Of a DNA stretch of 64,000 nucleotides, positions 35,822 through 44,588 are shown piece after piece. Position 1 is the stretch's first letter, and every line of letters begins with the position of its first letter. Under the pieces are notes generated by a model that was given only the letters and a program-made list of their open reading frames with translations, ran no database searches and was not told the origin of the DNA. Origin of the DNA: Mesorhizobium_K quangtriensis (GTDB lineage: Bacteria; Pseudomonadota; Alphaproteobacteria; Rhizobiales; Rhizobiaceae); contig NZ_JBEBMF010000001.1 of assembly GCF_040081925.1 (NCBI RefSeq), forward strand, positions 992,001 to 1,056,000, given 5' to 3'. Position numbers and translations under genes: made by a program.

Positions 35822-36391
35822 TTGGCCCTTCGTCTCAACGTCATCATCTGCAGCACAAGGCCCGGCCGTCTGGGCCCGAAGATCGCTGACTGGTTCCACG
35901 GCCAGGCCGTCAAACATGCCGGCTTCAACGCGGTCCTTGTCGACCTCGCCGATTTCGAACTGCCGGTCTATGACGAGCCGAAGCACCCGCGCCTGCATCA
36001 GTACGAACATGCCCATACGAAGCGCTGGTCGCAGAGCGTCGCCTCTGCGGATGCTTTCGCTTTCGTCACGCCGGAGTACAATTACTTCGCGCCGCCTGCC
36101 TTTGTGAACGCGCTGACGTATCTGGCGCGGGAGTGGGCCTACAAGCCGGCCGGCCTCGTGAGCTACGGCGGGGTATCGGGCGGCCTGCGCGCGCAGCAAT
36201 CCGAGAAGCTTCTGCTGACCACGCTGAAGATCATGCCGATTCCCGAAAGCGTCGCGATTCCCGCCTTCGCACAGCACCTCAAGGATGACGGCACTTTTCG
36301 ACCGGGTGAGCAGGCCGAAACGGGCGCAAAAACGATGCTCGATGAACTGCTGCGCTGGGCCGTTGCGCTGAAGCCAATGCGCTCCGCGTGA
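35822..36391 (+). CDS. NADPH-dependent FMN reductase
   Basis: A 189-residue flavodoxin-like reductase. The phosphate-binding loop is NVIICSTRPGRLG at the N-terminus, and the family motif FVTPEYNYFAPPAFVNALTYL is in the middle, followed by the GGVSGGLRAQ loop. I start at the TTG at 35822 because GGAG lies seven bases upstream and this places the conserved strand at the usual distance from the start. It may use NAD(P)H to reduce FMN, quinones or chromate-like oxidants. A separate unit after the epimerase terminator. Confidence 0.82.
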   Translation: MALRLNVIICSTRPGRLGPKIADWFHGQAVKHAGFNAVLVDLADFELPVYDEPKHPRLHQYEHAHTKRWSQSVASADAFAFVTPEYNYFAPPAFVNALTYLAREWAYKPAGLVSYGGVSGGLRAQQSEKLLLTTLKIMPIPESVAIPAFAQHLKDDGTFRPGEQAETGAKTMLDELLRWAVALKPMRSA

Positions 36392-36421
36392 GCGCGGGGT
36401 GACGGGCTCTGTAAGTGCTCG

Positions 36422-36733
36422 TCAGCCGCTCACGTCTGCGTTGGCCTCGGCCACATGCTCCGGCGAGATCGGTTGGCTCGGCCGCCGGATCTGGGCGGCG
36501 GCTTCCATCACGATCGGTTTGAACCCGTCGCCGCCGGCGTCGAACACCTCGAAGAAGTGGCGGCGCATGCGCGGTTCCCAGAACTTGTTGATATGCTCGG
36601 CGATGCCGTGCACACCCTCGGCGCGGTCCTGCTTCGATTCAAAGAAGGTGCCAATCTGGTTGGCCATGCGGACGATCTTGGCAATACCCTGATCGATGTG
36701 CGTTTCATCTTGATCGGTTTGGTTAGGCGACAT
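36422..36733 (-). CDS. fdsD: NAD-dependent formate dehydrogenase delta subunit
   Basis: A 103-residue FdsD-family protein (IVRMANQIGTFFESK; HINKFWEPRMRRHFFEVF), the small subunit or maturation partner of soluble FdsABGD formate dehydrogenases. It is the last gene of the operon; its ATG 36733 lies inside the end of fdhD (11-base overlap), implying translational coupling. Confidence 0.92.
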   Translation of the reverse strand: MSPNQTDQDETHIDQGIAKIVRMANQIGTFFESKQDRAEGVHGIAEHINKFWEPRMRRHFFEVFDAGGDGFKPIVMEAAAQIRRPSQPISPEHVAEANADVSG

Positions 36734-37550
36734 CGCGCGTTGCTCCGTCTGTCACGCGTTCGGGGTGTGTGAACACGTCGAAATCCTCGCCGCGGACCAG
36801 CGCGACCAATGTCATACCGGCCTCGTCCGCCGTGCGGATCGCCAGCGCCGTTGGCGCCGATACCGCGATGATGAATGATGCGCCGATCGCCGCCGTCTTC
36901 TGCACCATCTCCACCGAGACGCGGCTGGTCACCACCACCGCACCGTCGGAGCCGTCGATGCCCTTGCGGGATAGTGCGCCTGCGAGCTTGTCGAGCGCAT
37001 TGTGACGCCCGACATCCTCGCGCGCCTGCACGATGCCTTTGCCCGGCACATAGAAGCCGGCGGCATGCACCGCGCCCGTCTCGGCATGCATAGGCTGTAC
37101 CTTTGAGAGCAGCTTCACAGATTGCACGATGTCTGCGGCCGAAAGCGTGATCGCGTCACGCGAAACGCTGTCCACCGAGCGCATCGCCTCCTCGATCGAC
37201 TCAATGCCGCAGAGCCCGCAACCGACCGGCCCCGCCAGCCTGCGACGGCGCGCCTGGAAACGATCGTTCGCCTGGTCCCTCAACCGGATCTGGATATCGA
37301 CGCCCGCTCCATGGTCCTCGACCTCGATCGCCTCGATCTCCTCGGGCTGGTCGATGATGCCCTCGGTCAGCGAGAAGCCGAGCGCGAAATCCTCGAAATC
37401 CGCAGGCGAGGCCATCATCACCGCATGCGTCGTCCCGGCGAAGGAAAACGCCACCGGCGTTTCCTCCGGCACCGTGCGGTTGCTCGTCGCGGTGCCGGCC
37501 GCCCGCCGCGCAAGCCGCATCGTCTGGGAAAGGGGAGGGCGCAGGCGCAT
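36723..37550 (-). CDS. fdhD: Formate dehydrogenase sulfurtransferase
   Basis: A 275-residue FdhD/FdsC protein that hands sulfur from a cysteine desulfurase to the molybdenum cofactor of formate dehydrogenase. The CxxC sulfur-carrier motif is CGLCG at residues 111-115. Other family blocks are FALGFSLTEGII, EDVGRHNALDKLAG and VVVTSRVSVEMVQKTA. It begins 11 bases after the fdsA stop and overlaps fdsD. Required for an active enzyme rather than part of it. Confidence 0.95.
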   Translation of the reverse strand: MRLRPPLSQTMRLARRAAGTATSNRTVPEETPVAFSFAGTTHAVMMASPADFEDFALGFSLTEGIIDQPEEIEAIEVEDHGAGVDIQIRLRDQANDRFQARRRRLAGPVGCGLCGIESIEEAMRSVDSVSRDAITLSAADIVQSVKLLSKVQPMHAETGAVHAAGFYVPGKGIVQAREDVGRHNALDKLAGALSRKGIDGSDGAVVVTSRVSVEMVQKTAAIGASFIIAVSAPTALAIRTADEAGMTLVALVRGEDFDVFTHPERVTDGATRDVA

Positions 37551-37561
37551 CGCGCTATGCC

Positions 37562-40456
37562 CTACTCAGCCGCCTCGAGGTGTCCCTCGATCCGCCGGCT
37601 GCGCTTGGCCAGCTCGTCATACTCACGCTGCCATTCGCTCGGGCCGTTCGACGGCGACACCTGCACGGCGGTCACCTTGTATTCGGGGCAGTTGGTCGCC
37701 CAGTCGGAATAGTCCGTGGTGATGACGTTGGCCTGCGTGTCAGGGTGGTGGAAGGTCGTGTAGATCACGCCCGGGGCCACCCGGTCCGTTATCTGCGCGC
37801 GCAGCGTCGTCTCGCCGGCGCGGCTCGCCAGCTTCACCCAGTCGCCGTCGCGGATGCCGCGCTGCTCGGCGTCGTGCGGATGGATCTCGAGCCGGTCCTC
37901 GTCGTGCCACATGACGTTCGCGGTGCGCCGCGTCTGCGCACCGACATTGTATTGGCTGAGGATGCGGCCGGTGGTCAGCAGCAGCGGGAAGCGCGGGCCG
38001 GTCCTCTCGTCGGTCGCGACATATTCGGTGCGGATGAACTTGCCCTTGCCGCGCACGAAACCTTCGACATGCATGATCGGCGTGCCTTTTGGCGCCTTCT
38101 CGTTGCAGGGCCACTGCACCGAGCCCATCTTCTCCAGATAGTCGTAGGAAACGAGGGCGAAGGACGGCGTCGTCCTGGCGATCTCGTCCATGATCTGCGA
38201 CGGATGCGTATAATTCCAGTCCAGCCCCATCGCCTGCGCGAGCAACTGGGTCACTTCCCAATCGGCATAGCCGTTTTTCGGGCTCATCACCTTGCGCACA
38301 CGGTTGATGCGGCGCTCGGCGTTGGTGAAGGTGCCGTCCTTCTCGAGGAAGGTCGAGCCCGGCAGGAAGACATGCGCGTAGTTCGCCGTCTCGTTGAGGA
38401 ACAGGTCCTGCACGACGACGCATTCCATCGCCGCAAGGCCGGCCGAGACATGCTTCGTGTCGGGGTCGGACTGCAGGATGTCCTCGCCCTGGATGTAGAT
38501 GCCCTTGAACGTGCCCTCGACGGCGGCGTCCAGCATGTTGGGGATGCGCAGGCCCGGTTCATTGTCTAGCTTCACGCCCCACAGGCTCTCATAGATGTCG
38601 CGCACGGCATCGCCTGAGATATGGCGGTAGCCGGGCAGTTCGTGTGGGAAAGAGCCCATGTCGCACGAACCCTGCACGTTGTTCTGGCCGCGCAGCGGGT
38701 TCACGCCGACACCGCGCCGGCCGATATTGCCGGTGAGCATGGCGAGGTTGGCGATCGCCATGACGGTCGTCGAACCCTGGCTGTGCTCGGTGACGCCGAG
38801 GCCGTAATAGATCGCGCCGTTGCCGCCGGTCGCATAAAGCCGTGCAGCGCCGCGGATCAGGTCGGCCGGAACTCCAGATAGCTTCTCGACTTCTTCCGGG
38901 CTGTTGCGCGCTTCCGAGACGAATTCGGCATAGTCCTGGAATTCGTCCCATTCGCAGCGCTCGCGGATGAACTGCTCGTCGAACAGGCCCTCGGTCACGA
39001 TGACATGTGCAAGCGACGTGACGACCGCGACGTTCGTGCCGGGCTTGAGCGGCAGGTGCCAGTCGGCCTTCGCATGCACCGAATCCACCGTTTCGGTGAC
39101 GCGTGGGTCGAGCACGATCAGCTTTGCGCCCTTGCGGATGCGCTTCTTCATGCGCGACGCAAACACAGGATGCGCGGCCGAAGGGTTCGCGCCGATCACC
39201 ATGATGACGTCGCTGTCCTCGACCGAATCGAAGTCCTGCGTGCCGGCCGAGGTGCCGAACGCCTGGCCGAGGCCGTAGCCGGTCGGCGAGTGGCAGACGC
39301 GCGCGCAGGTATCGACGTTGTTGTTGCCGAAGCCGGCGCGGACCAGCTTCTGGACGAGGTATGTTTCTTCGTTGGTGCAACGTGACGAAGTGATGCCGCC
39401 GATGGAGGCCCGGCCATACTGATACTGGATACGGCGGAATTCGGAGGCAACATGCTTGTAGGCCTCGTCCCACGAAACCTCGCGCCATGGCTGGTCGATC
39501 GTTTCGCGGATCATCGGGTTGAGGATGCGCTCCTTGTGCGTGGCGTAGCCATAGGCGAAGCGACCCTTGACGCAGGAGTGGCCACGATTGGCCTTGCCGT
39601 CCTTCCACGGCACCATGCGCACGAGTTCCTCGCCGCGCATCTCGGCCTTGAACGAGCAGCCGACACCGCAATAGGCGCAGGTCGTCACCTTGGAATGCTC
39701 GGGCTGGCCGATCTCGATCACGCTCTTCTCGGTCAGCGTCGCCGTGGGGCATGCCTGCACGCAGGCGCCGCACGACACGCATTCCGAATCGAGGAAGGGC
39801 TGGTGCATGCCAGGCGACACGCGCGAGCCGAAGCCACGGCCCTCGATGGTCAGCGCGAACGTGCCCTGCACTTCCTCGCAGGCGCGCACGCAGCGCGAGC
39901 AGACGATGCACTTCGACGGATCATAGGTGAAGTACGGGTTCGACTCGTCCTTCGGCATCCACCGCGCGTTGGCGGTGCTTTCGGACAGCGCGTTGCGGGT
40001 CTTGGCGAAAACATGGTTGTCGCCTTCATAGCCGTAACGAACGTCGCGCAGGCCGACCGCGCCGGCCTGCGTCTGCAGTTCGCAGTCGCCATTCGCCGCA
40101 CAGGTCAGGCAGTCGAGCGGATGGTCGGAGATGTAGAGCTCCATCACGCCCTTGCGCAACTGCTTCAGCCGGCCGGTCTGTGTGTGCACTACCATGCCCG
40201 GCGCCACCGGCGTTGTGCAGGAGGAAGGCGTACCCGTGCGCCCCTCGATCTCGACGAGGCAAAGCCGGCAGGAGCCGAACGCATCCACCATATCGGTCGC
40301 GCAAAGCTTCGGGATCTCGATGCCGGCGTCCATCGACGCGCGCATGATCGACGTGCCCTCGGGCACGGATACCTCGAAGCCGTCGACGGTGAGCGTCACC
40401 ATCTTCTCCGACTTGGAAGCCGGCGTGCCGTAGTCGATTTCGTGGATGAGGCCCAT
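37562..40456 (-). CDS. fdsA: NAD-dependent formate dehydrogenase alpha subunit
   Basis: A 964-residue Mo-bis-MGD catalytic subunit that oxidises formate to CO2. In order: a [2Fe-2S] domain (Cys52, 63, 66, 80), a NuoG-like HPLDCLTCAANGDC site, two [4Fe-4S] ferredoxin sites (CIVCSRCVRAC, CVSCGACVQAC), the FdhF-type cluster (CAYCGVGC ... SCVKG), and the molybdenum-ligand Cys in CARVCHSPTGYG near residue 388. A C-terminal molybdopterin-dinucleotide-binding domain follows. It works with FdsB and FdsG to reduce NAD+ in the cytoplasm. A small coupled gene separates it from fdsB. Confidence 0.97.
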   Translation of the reverse strand: MGLIHEIDYGTPASKSEKMVTLTVDGFEVSVPEGTSIMRASMDAGIEIPKLCATDMVDAFGSCRLCLVEIEGRTGTPSSCTTPVAPGMVVHTQTGRLKQLRKGVMELYISDHPLDCLTCAANGDCELQTQAGAVGLRDVRYGYEGDNHVFAKTRNALSESTANARWMPKDESNPYFTYDPSKCIVCSRCVRACEEVQGTFALTIEGRGFGSRVSPGMHQPFLDSECVSCGACVQACPTATLTEKSVIEIGQPEHSKVTTCAYCGVGCSFKAEMRGEELVRMVPWKDGKANRGHSCVKGRFAYGYATHKERILNPMIRETIDQPWREVSWDEAYKHVASEFRRIQYQYGRASIGGITSSRCTNEETYLVQKLVRAGFGNNNVDTCARVCHSPTGYGLGQAFGTSAGTQDFDSVEDSDVIMVIGANPSAAHPVFASRMKKRIRKGAKLIVLDPRVTETVDSVHAKADWHLPLKPGTNVAVVTSLAHVIVTEGLFDEQFIRERCEWDEFQDYAEFVSEARNSPEEVEKLSGVPADLIRGAARLYATGGNGAIYYGLGVTEHSQGSTTVMAIANLAMLTGNIGRRGVGVNPLRGQNNVQGSCDMGSFPHELPGYRHISGDAVRDIYESLWGVKLDNEPGLRIPNMLDAAVEGTFKGIYIQGEDILQSDPDTKHVSAGLAAMECVVVQDLFLNETANYAHVFLPGSTFLEKDGTFTNAERRINRVRKVMSPKNGYADWEVTQLLAQAMGLDWNYTHPSQIMDEIARTTPSFALVSYDYLEKMGSVQWPCNEKAPKGTPIMHVEGFVRGKGKFIRTEYVATDERTGPRFPLLLTTGRILSQYNVGAQTRRTANVMWHDEDRLEIHPHDAEQRGIRDGDWVKLASRAGETTLRAQITDRVAPGVIYTTFHHPDTQANVITTDYSDWATNCPEYKVTAVQVSPSNGPSEWQREYDELAKRSRRIEGHLEAAE

Positions 40457-40466
40457 GATGAGGATC

Positions 40467-40748
40467 CTAATTCGAATCGTTTTTGGTAGTAGATTCTACG
40501 ACCTGAATTTTGCGCTGAACGGGAGTGAGACGATCACGCGCTTGTTCAGCCAAATGTTCAATTACCTCGAAGGGCAAGTCCGGCAAAAAGGCTGTAAAAG
40601 TCATGCGGCGGTCTTTATCGGAATAGAAGACTTCCGCCACCACAGTTTTCGACCCGGCCTTTGACTCGCTTACTTCGTAATACATTCCATCCCTGTCGAC
40701 ATCGCTGCCGATCACGAAGCTGAACTCTCTTCCGGCAATTCGCATCAT
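40467..40748 (-). CDS. Small hypothetical protein inserted between fdsB and fdsA
   Basis: A 93-residue soluble protein (REFSFVIGSDVDRDGMYYEVSES; VAEVFYSDKDRRMTFTAF; FEVIEHLAEQARDRLTP) of no family known to me. Its ATG overlaps the fdsB stop by ATGA and fdsA begins 10 bases after its stop, so it is embedded in the operon and very probably translated. By my count it is 137/282 G+C (49 %), while a 60-base sample of fdsB next to it is 40/60 (67 %). The base composition suggests late acquisition. It is not part of the fds operons I know. Confidence 0.75.
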   Translation of the reverse strand: MMRIAGREFSFVIGSDVDRDGMYYEVSESKAGSKTVVAEVFYSDKDRRMTFTAFLPDLPFEVIEHLAEQARDRLTPVQRKIQVVESTTKNDSN

Positions 40749-42301
40749 TCCGCTGCCTCGGCTAAAGCACGCGGCTTGAAATCATCGGGGAAGTGGTTGA
40801 TCGAGCTCATCACCGGGTAGGGCGTGAAGCCGCCCAGCGCGCAGAGCGAGCCGAACTTCATCGTGTTGCAGAGGTCGGTCACGAGCTCGAGGTTCTTCTC
40901 GGACTCGATGCCGGCCGCGATCTTGTCGATCGTCTCGACGCCGCGCGTCGAGCCGATGCGGCAGGGCGTGCACTTGCCGCAGCTCTCGATGGCGCAGAAT
41001 TCCATCGCGAAGCGCGCCTGCTTCAGCATGTCGGCGGTGTCGTCGAACACTACGATGCCCGCGTGTCCGACCAGCCCGTCCTTGGCCGCGAAAGCCTCGT
41101 AGTCGAACGGCGTGTCGAACAGGGCACGTGAGAAATAGGCCCCGAGCGGCCCGCCCACCTGCACGGCCTTCACCGGCCGGCCCGTCGCGGTGCCACCGCC
41201 GATGTCGTCGACGATCTCGCCGAGTGTCAGGCCGAAAGCCGCCTCGAACAGCCCGCCATGCTTGACGTTGCCGGCGATCTGGATCGGAATCGTGCCGCGC
41301 GAGCGGCCCATGCCAAAATCTTTGTAGAACGCCGCGCCGCGGTCCATGATGATCGGCACGGAGGCCAGCGAGATCACGTTATTGATCACTGTCGGCTTGC
41401 CAAACAGGCCCTGGATGGCCGGCAGTGGCGGCTTGGCGCGCACGATGCCGCGCTTTCCCTCGAGCGAATTCATCAGCGACGTTTCCTCGCCGCAGACATA
41501 GGCGCCGGCGCCGGAGCGGATCTCGATGTCGAAGGCGTTGGGCGAACCCAGCACGTTGACGCCGAGCACGCCGCGCTTGCGTGCGATCTCGACAGCGCGC
41601 GTCATGGTCGCGATGGCATGCGGATATTCGGAGCGTATATAGACGAAGCCTTTCGTCGCGCCGGTGGCGATGCCCGCGATCGCCATGCCCTCAATCAGCA
41701 CGAAGGGGTCGCCCTCCATAATCATGCGGTCGGCAAACGTGCCGCTGTCGCCCTCGTCGGCATTGCAGAGGATGTATTTGCGGTCGGCGACGGCCAGCAT
41801 CACCGTGTTCCATTTGATGCCGGTCGGGAAACCGGCGCCCCCACGACCGCGCAGGCCGGAATCGGTGACTGTCTTCACGATCTCGGCGGGCACTGTCGCC
41901 ACGGCCTTCTCCAGCCCCCTCAGGCCGCCATGCGCCTTGTAGTCGTCCAGCGACAGGGGGTCGATAATGCCGACGCGCGCGAAAGTCAGGCGGGTCTGCT
42001 TCGCTAGGAAGGGAATGTCATCTGTCTTGCCGAGGGAGAGCTTGTGCGACCCGCCCGAAACCAGCCCGGCGTCGAACAGCGAGGGCACGTCGTTGGCCGT
42101 CACCGGCCCGTAGGCGACGCGGCCTTGCGGGGTCTCGACCTCGACCATCGGCTCCAGCCAGTACATCCCGCGCGAGCCGTTGCGCACGATCTTCGCATCG
42201 ATGCCGCGCGCGGCGATTTCATTCTCGATCGCCTTCGCGACCTTCTCCGCGCCAAGCGCCAGCGCGCCGGAATCGTCGGGGATGTAGAGGGTGACGCTCA
42301 C
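40745..42301 (-). CDS. fdsB: NAD-dependent formate dehydrogenase beta subunit
   Basis: A 518-residue NuoF-like subunit carrying FMN, NAD and one [4Fe-4S] cluster. Motifs: GLRGRGGAGFPTG (NADH/FMN), NADEGDSGTFADR, and the cluster site SCGKCTPCRIG. An N-terminal thioredoxin-like extension (residues 1-75) lacks the cluster cysteines, as usual for FdsB. It starts with GTG at 42301, overlapping the fdsG stop as GTGA, so translation is coupled. It passes electrons from FdsA to NAD+. Confidence 0.96.
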   Translation of the reverse strand: MSVTLYIPDDSGALALGAEKVAKAIENEIAARGIDAKIVRNGSRGMYWLEPMVEVETPQGRVAYGPVTANDVPSLFDAGLVSGGSHKLSLGKTDDIPFLAKQTRLTFARVGIIDPLSLDDYKAHGGLRGLEKAVATVPAEIVKTVTDSGLRGRGGAGFPTGIKWNTVMLAVADRKYILCNADEGDSGTFADRMIMEGDPFVLIEGMAIAGIATGATKGFVYIRSEYPHAIATMTRAVEIARKRGVLGVNVLGSPNAFDIEIRSGAGAYVCGEETSLMNSLEGKRGIVRAKPPLPAIQGLFGKPTVINNVISLASVPIIMDRGAAFYKDFGMGRSRGTIPIQIAGNVKHGGLFEAAFGLTLGEIVDDIGGGTATGRPVKAVQVGGPLGAYFSRALFDTPFDYEAFAAKDGLVGHAGIVVFDDTADMLKQARFAMEFCAIESCGKCTPCRIGSTRGVETIDKIAAGIESEKNLELVTDLCNTMKFGSLCALGGFTPYPVMSSINHFPDDFKPRALAEAAE

Positions 42302-42771
42302 AGCCGCACCTCCGCGGCGATCTCTTCCAGCTTTTCTGCGTCCAGCCGTCCGATCACCTCGCCATCCAGCATGGCAGCCGGCGCGCAGGCGCAGAGGCCG
42401 AGGCAGTAGATCGGCTCCAGCGTAACCGAGCCGTCCTTGGCCGTCTCGTGGAACCCGATGCCGAGCAGTTGCTGAATGCGCGCCGCGATCGCGTCGCTGC
42501 CCATCGACTGGCAGGCTTCAGCCTGACAGATTTTCAGCACATGCCGGCCGGCCGGGTGACGGCGATAGTCGTGGTAGAAGGTGACGACGCCGTGCACTTC
42601 GGCGTTGGAGATGTTCAGCGCCTTGGCGATGACGGGCAGAGACTCGTCCGGCACAAAGCCGAATTCCTCCTGCAGCCCGTGCAGTATGGGCAGCAGGGGA
42701 CCTTCGAGGCCGGCAAATTCGTTGATGACCGCGCTCGTGCGCGATGCGATTTCGGTACCTGCGGGCTGCAT
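42298..42771 (-). CDS. fdsG: NAD-dependent formate dehydrogenase gamma subunit
   Basis: A 157-residue NuoE-like subunit with a [2Fe-2S] cluster bound by Cys82, Cys87, Cys123 and Cys127 (CQAEACQS and CLGLCACAP). It is first in the fds operon. ATG 42771 is preceded by AGGGAGGGC. The 136-base gap upstream to the LysR gene holds two dyads built from CTAT/ATAG half-sites. Confidence 0.95.
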   Translation of the reverse strand: MQPAGTEIASRTSAVINEFAGLEGPLLPILHGLQEEFGFVPDESLPVIAKALNISNAEVHGVVTFYHDYRRHPAGRHVLKICQAEACQSMGSDAIAARIQQLLGIGFHETAKDGSVTLEPIYCLGLCACAPAAMLDGEVIGRLDAEKLEEIAAEVRL

Positions 42772-42804
42772 GGTCGCAGCGCCCTCCCTATAAAGCGTCT
42801 TGAT

Positions 42805-42836
42805 CGCTATTTCGTTATGAAAGCAGACGAATAGCG
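42805..42836. promoter_or_regulatory. Promoter-proximal dyad before fdsG
   Basis: CGCTATT (42805-42811) and AATAGCG (42830-42836), with inner TCGT/ACGA also pairing, form an imperfect dyad 34-65 bases before the fdsG ATG. It reuses the CTAT/ATAG half-sites of the upstream LysR-type box, so it may be the activation half of the regulator site. Confidence 0.45.
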
Positions 42837-42865
42837 CAAATTCAATAAAGCGGTTTCGTCGCTTG

Positions 42866-42880
42866 ATAGATTTTTTCTAT
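42866..42880. promoter_or_regulatory. LysR-type box ATAG-N7-CTAT upstream of fdsG
   Basis: ATAGATTTTTTCTAT is a perfect dyad with the T-N11-A geometry of LysR-type recognition sites, 95-109 bases before the fdsG ATG. The adjacent LysR gene (42908-43807) is the natural candidate to bind here and switch the fds operon. Confidence 0.6.
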
Positions 42881-42907
42881 TAAGAGACTGTCGAAAGCAG
42901 CCTAAGC

Positions 42908-43807
42908 TCAGGCGCCGCGCCTGAACTCGTCCGCCAGCGTCGTCGCCTCGTCCAGCAGCGCCGCAACCAGTGGCGTCTGCGGCTCGCGCGGTGCTGCCAC
43001 CAGTCCGACCGTGTGACTGGCGTCCGGTTCGACAATCGGGATGGCGCGGACAGGCTCGGCGAAACCAAATGTTTCCGCGAGGTTGAGCGGCATGATCGAC
43101 GACCATTTCCCGGTGCGGATATGGGAAAAGAGCACGATCATGGAGTTGGATTCCAGCGTCGGCCGCGCCACCACGCCGGCCTCGGCCAGATGCTGGTCGA
43201 TGATACGCCGGTTCTGCATGTTGGGCGTCAGCAGGCAGAGCGGCAGCCGGCTGACTTCGGCCCAGGTCACGCTCTTCTGCTCGGAATATTCGTTCCCGGC
43301 CGCCGTGATGAGCTGGTAGCGCTCCGAGTAGAGCGGCACGCTAGTCACGCGGCCCAGCGGCTCGTTGTCGAGATAGGTGATGCCGGCATCGACATCGAAA
43401 TTGCCGAGCATAGACAGCACTTCGATCGAGGTCCGCGACAGGATCGAGAAGGTCACGCCGGGGTGTTTGTCGCGAAACGGCGTGGTCAGCCGCGGGATCA
43501 TGGCAAGCGCGGTGGGGATCGCGGCGATGCGGATATGGCCGGAAAGGCCGTGCCGCGCCGCGCGCATCTCCTCCTTCATGGTACGGGCGTCGCCGGTGAT
43601 GCGGCGTGCCCACACCAGCACCTGCTCGCCCTCAGGCGTCAGCCCTTGGAAGCGCGAGCCGCGCTTGACCAGCATCACGCCGAGCTGTTCCTCGAGCTGC
43701 TTGATCGCGGCCGAGAGCGTCGGCTGCGTAATGCCGAGCTGTTCGGCGGCACGTCCGAAATGCTCTTCGCGGGCAAGGATGATGAAGAACTCGAGCTTGT
43801 CGATCAT
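42908..43807 (-). CDS. LysR-family regulator of the formate dehydrogenase operon
   Basis: A 299-residue LysR-type regulator. The N-terminal helix-turn-helix is at about residues 5-65 (REEHFGRAAEQLGITQPTLSAAIKQLEEQLGVMLVKRG), followed by a two-lobed effector-binding domain. It lies upstream of fdsG on the same strand with a 136-base gap, as for FdsR-like regulators of soluble formate dehydrogenases. Formate or a related metabolite is a plausible inducer, but this is inference. Confidence 0.9.
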   Translation of the reverse strand: MIDKLEFFIILAREEHFGRAAEQLGITQPTLSAAIKQLEEQLGVMLVKRGSRFQGLTPEGEQVLVWARRITGDARTMKEEMRAARHGLSGHIRIAAIPTALAMIPRLTTPFRDKHPGVTFSILSRTSIEVLSMLGNFDVDAGITYLDNEPLGRVTSVPLYSERYQLITAAGNEYSEQKSVTWAEVSRLPLCLLTPNMQNRRIIDQHLAEAGVVARPTLESNSMIVLFSHIRTGKWSSIMPLNLAETFGFAEPVRAIPIVEPDASHTVGLVAAPREPQTPLVAALLDEATTLADEFRRGA

Positions 43808-43940
43808 GGCAGGAAGCTAAACGTCCACCGCTTTCTTCGCCATACCCTTCGGAATCCGGGGTATTTCCGTTCCAGACAGTTTCCCAAACCATTGCGGCGC
43901 GCTATTTGGCGGGAAATATCGTCGGCTAAGGATTCTCCCA

Positions 43941-44585
43941 ATGCTGGGCTGGTTTCGCGCTCTGCTCCCCCGCGAGGACAAGTTTTTCGACCTGTTCGAG
44001 AAGCAGTCCCGCATTCTGGTGGCCGGTGCGGAGGCGCTCGAAAGGCTGCTCGCCGGCGGCGCGAATATAGAGCAGCACTGCCAGAAGATCGTCGATCTCG
44101 AGGAAGAGGCCGACGAGGTCACCCGCCAGGTGATGATTGCGGTGCGCAAGAGCTTCATCACGCCGTTCGATCGCGGCGACATTAAGGACCTGATTGAATC
44201 GATGGATGACGCCATCGACATGATGCACAAGGTGGTCAAGACCGTCAGGTTGTTCGAGCAGACGGAGTTCGCGCCGCGCATGCGTGAGATGGGAGCCGTG
44301 GTCGTGGAGGCGGCGCGACTGACGGCCGAGGCCGTTCCGCTGCTTGAGAAAGTCGGTGCAAACGTTGTCCGGCTGGGTGCGATCGCGGAGGAAATCACCA
44401 AGGTCGAAGAGCATTCCGACCAGCTTCACGACGCCGGCCTCAAGGAACTCTTCCAGACCCACGGCCGCACCGACGCCATGGCCTGGATCATCGGCAATGA
44501 ACTCTATGGCCAGCTCGAAAAGGTCGTCGACCGCTTCGAGGATGTGGCCAACGAGATCAGCGGCATCGTCATCGAGAACGTCTGA
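43941..44585 (+). CDS. DUF47 PhoU-like protein (OrfA) of the Pit system
   Basis: A 214-residue all-helical DUF47/PhoU-related protein (LEEEADEVTRQVMIAVRKSFITPFDRGDIKDLIESMDDAIDM; EVVDRFEDVANEISGIVIEN-like C-terminus). In Sinorhizobium the orfA gene precedes pit and the pair gives low-affinity phosphate uptake. Here the pit gene follows after three bases. ATG 43941 follows AGGA. I see no clear Pho box in the upstream gap. Confidence 0.92.
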   Translation: MLGWFRALLPREDKFFDLFEKQSRILVAGAEALERLLAGGANIEQHCQKIVDLEEEADEVTRQVMIAVRKSFITPFDRGDIKDLIESMDDAIDMMHKVVKTVRLFEQTEFAPRMREMGAVVVEAARLTAEAVPLLEKVGANVVRLGAIAEEITKVEEHSDQLHDAGLKELFQTHGRTDAMAWIIGNELYGQLEKVVDRFEDVANEISGIVIENV

Positions 44586-44588
44586 TCG

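Noticed and set aside
37580..38569. Plus-strand 329-residue frame opposite fdsA
   Set aside because: Antisense shadow; fdsA motifs are unambiguous on the other strand.
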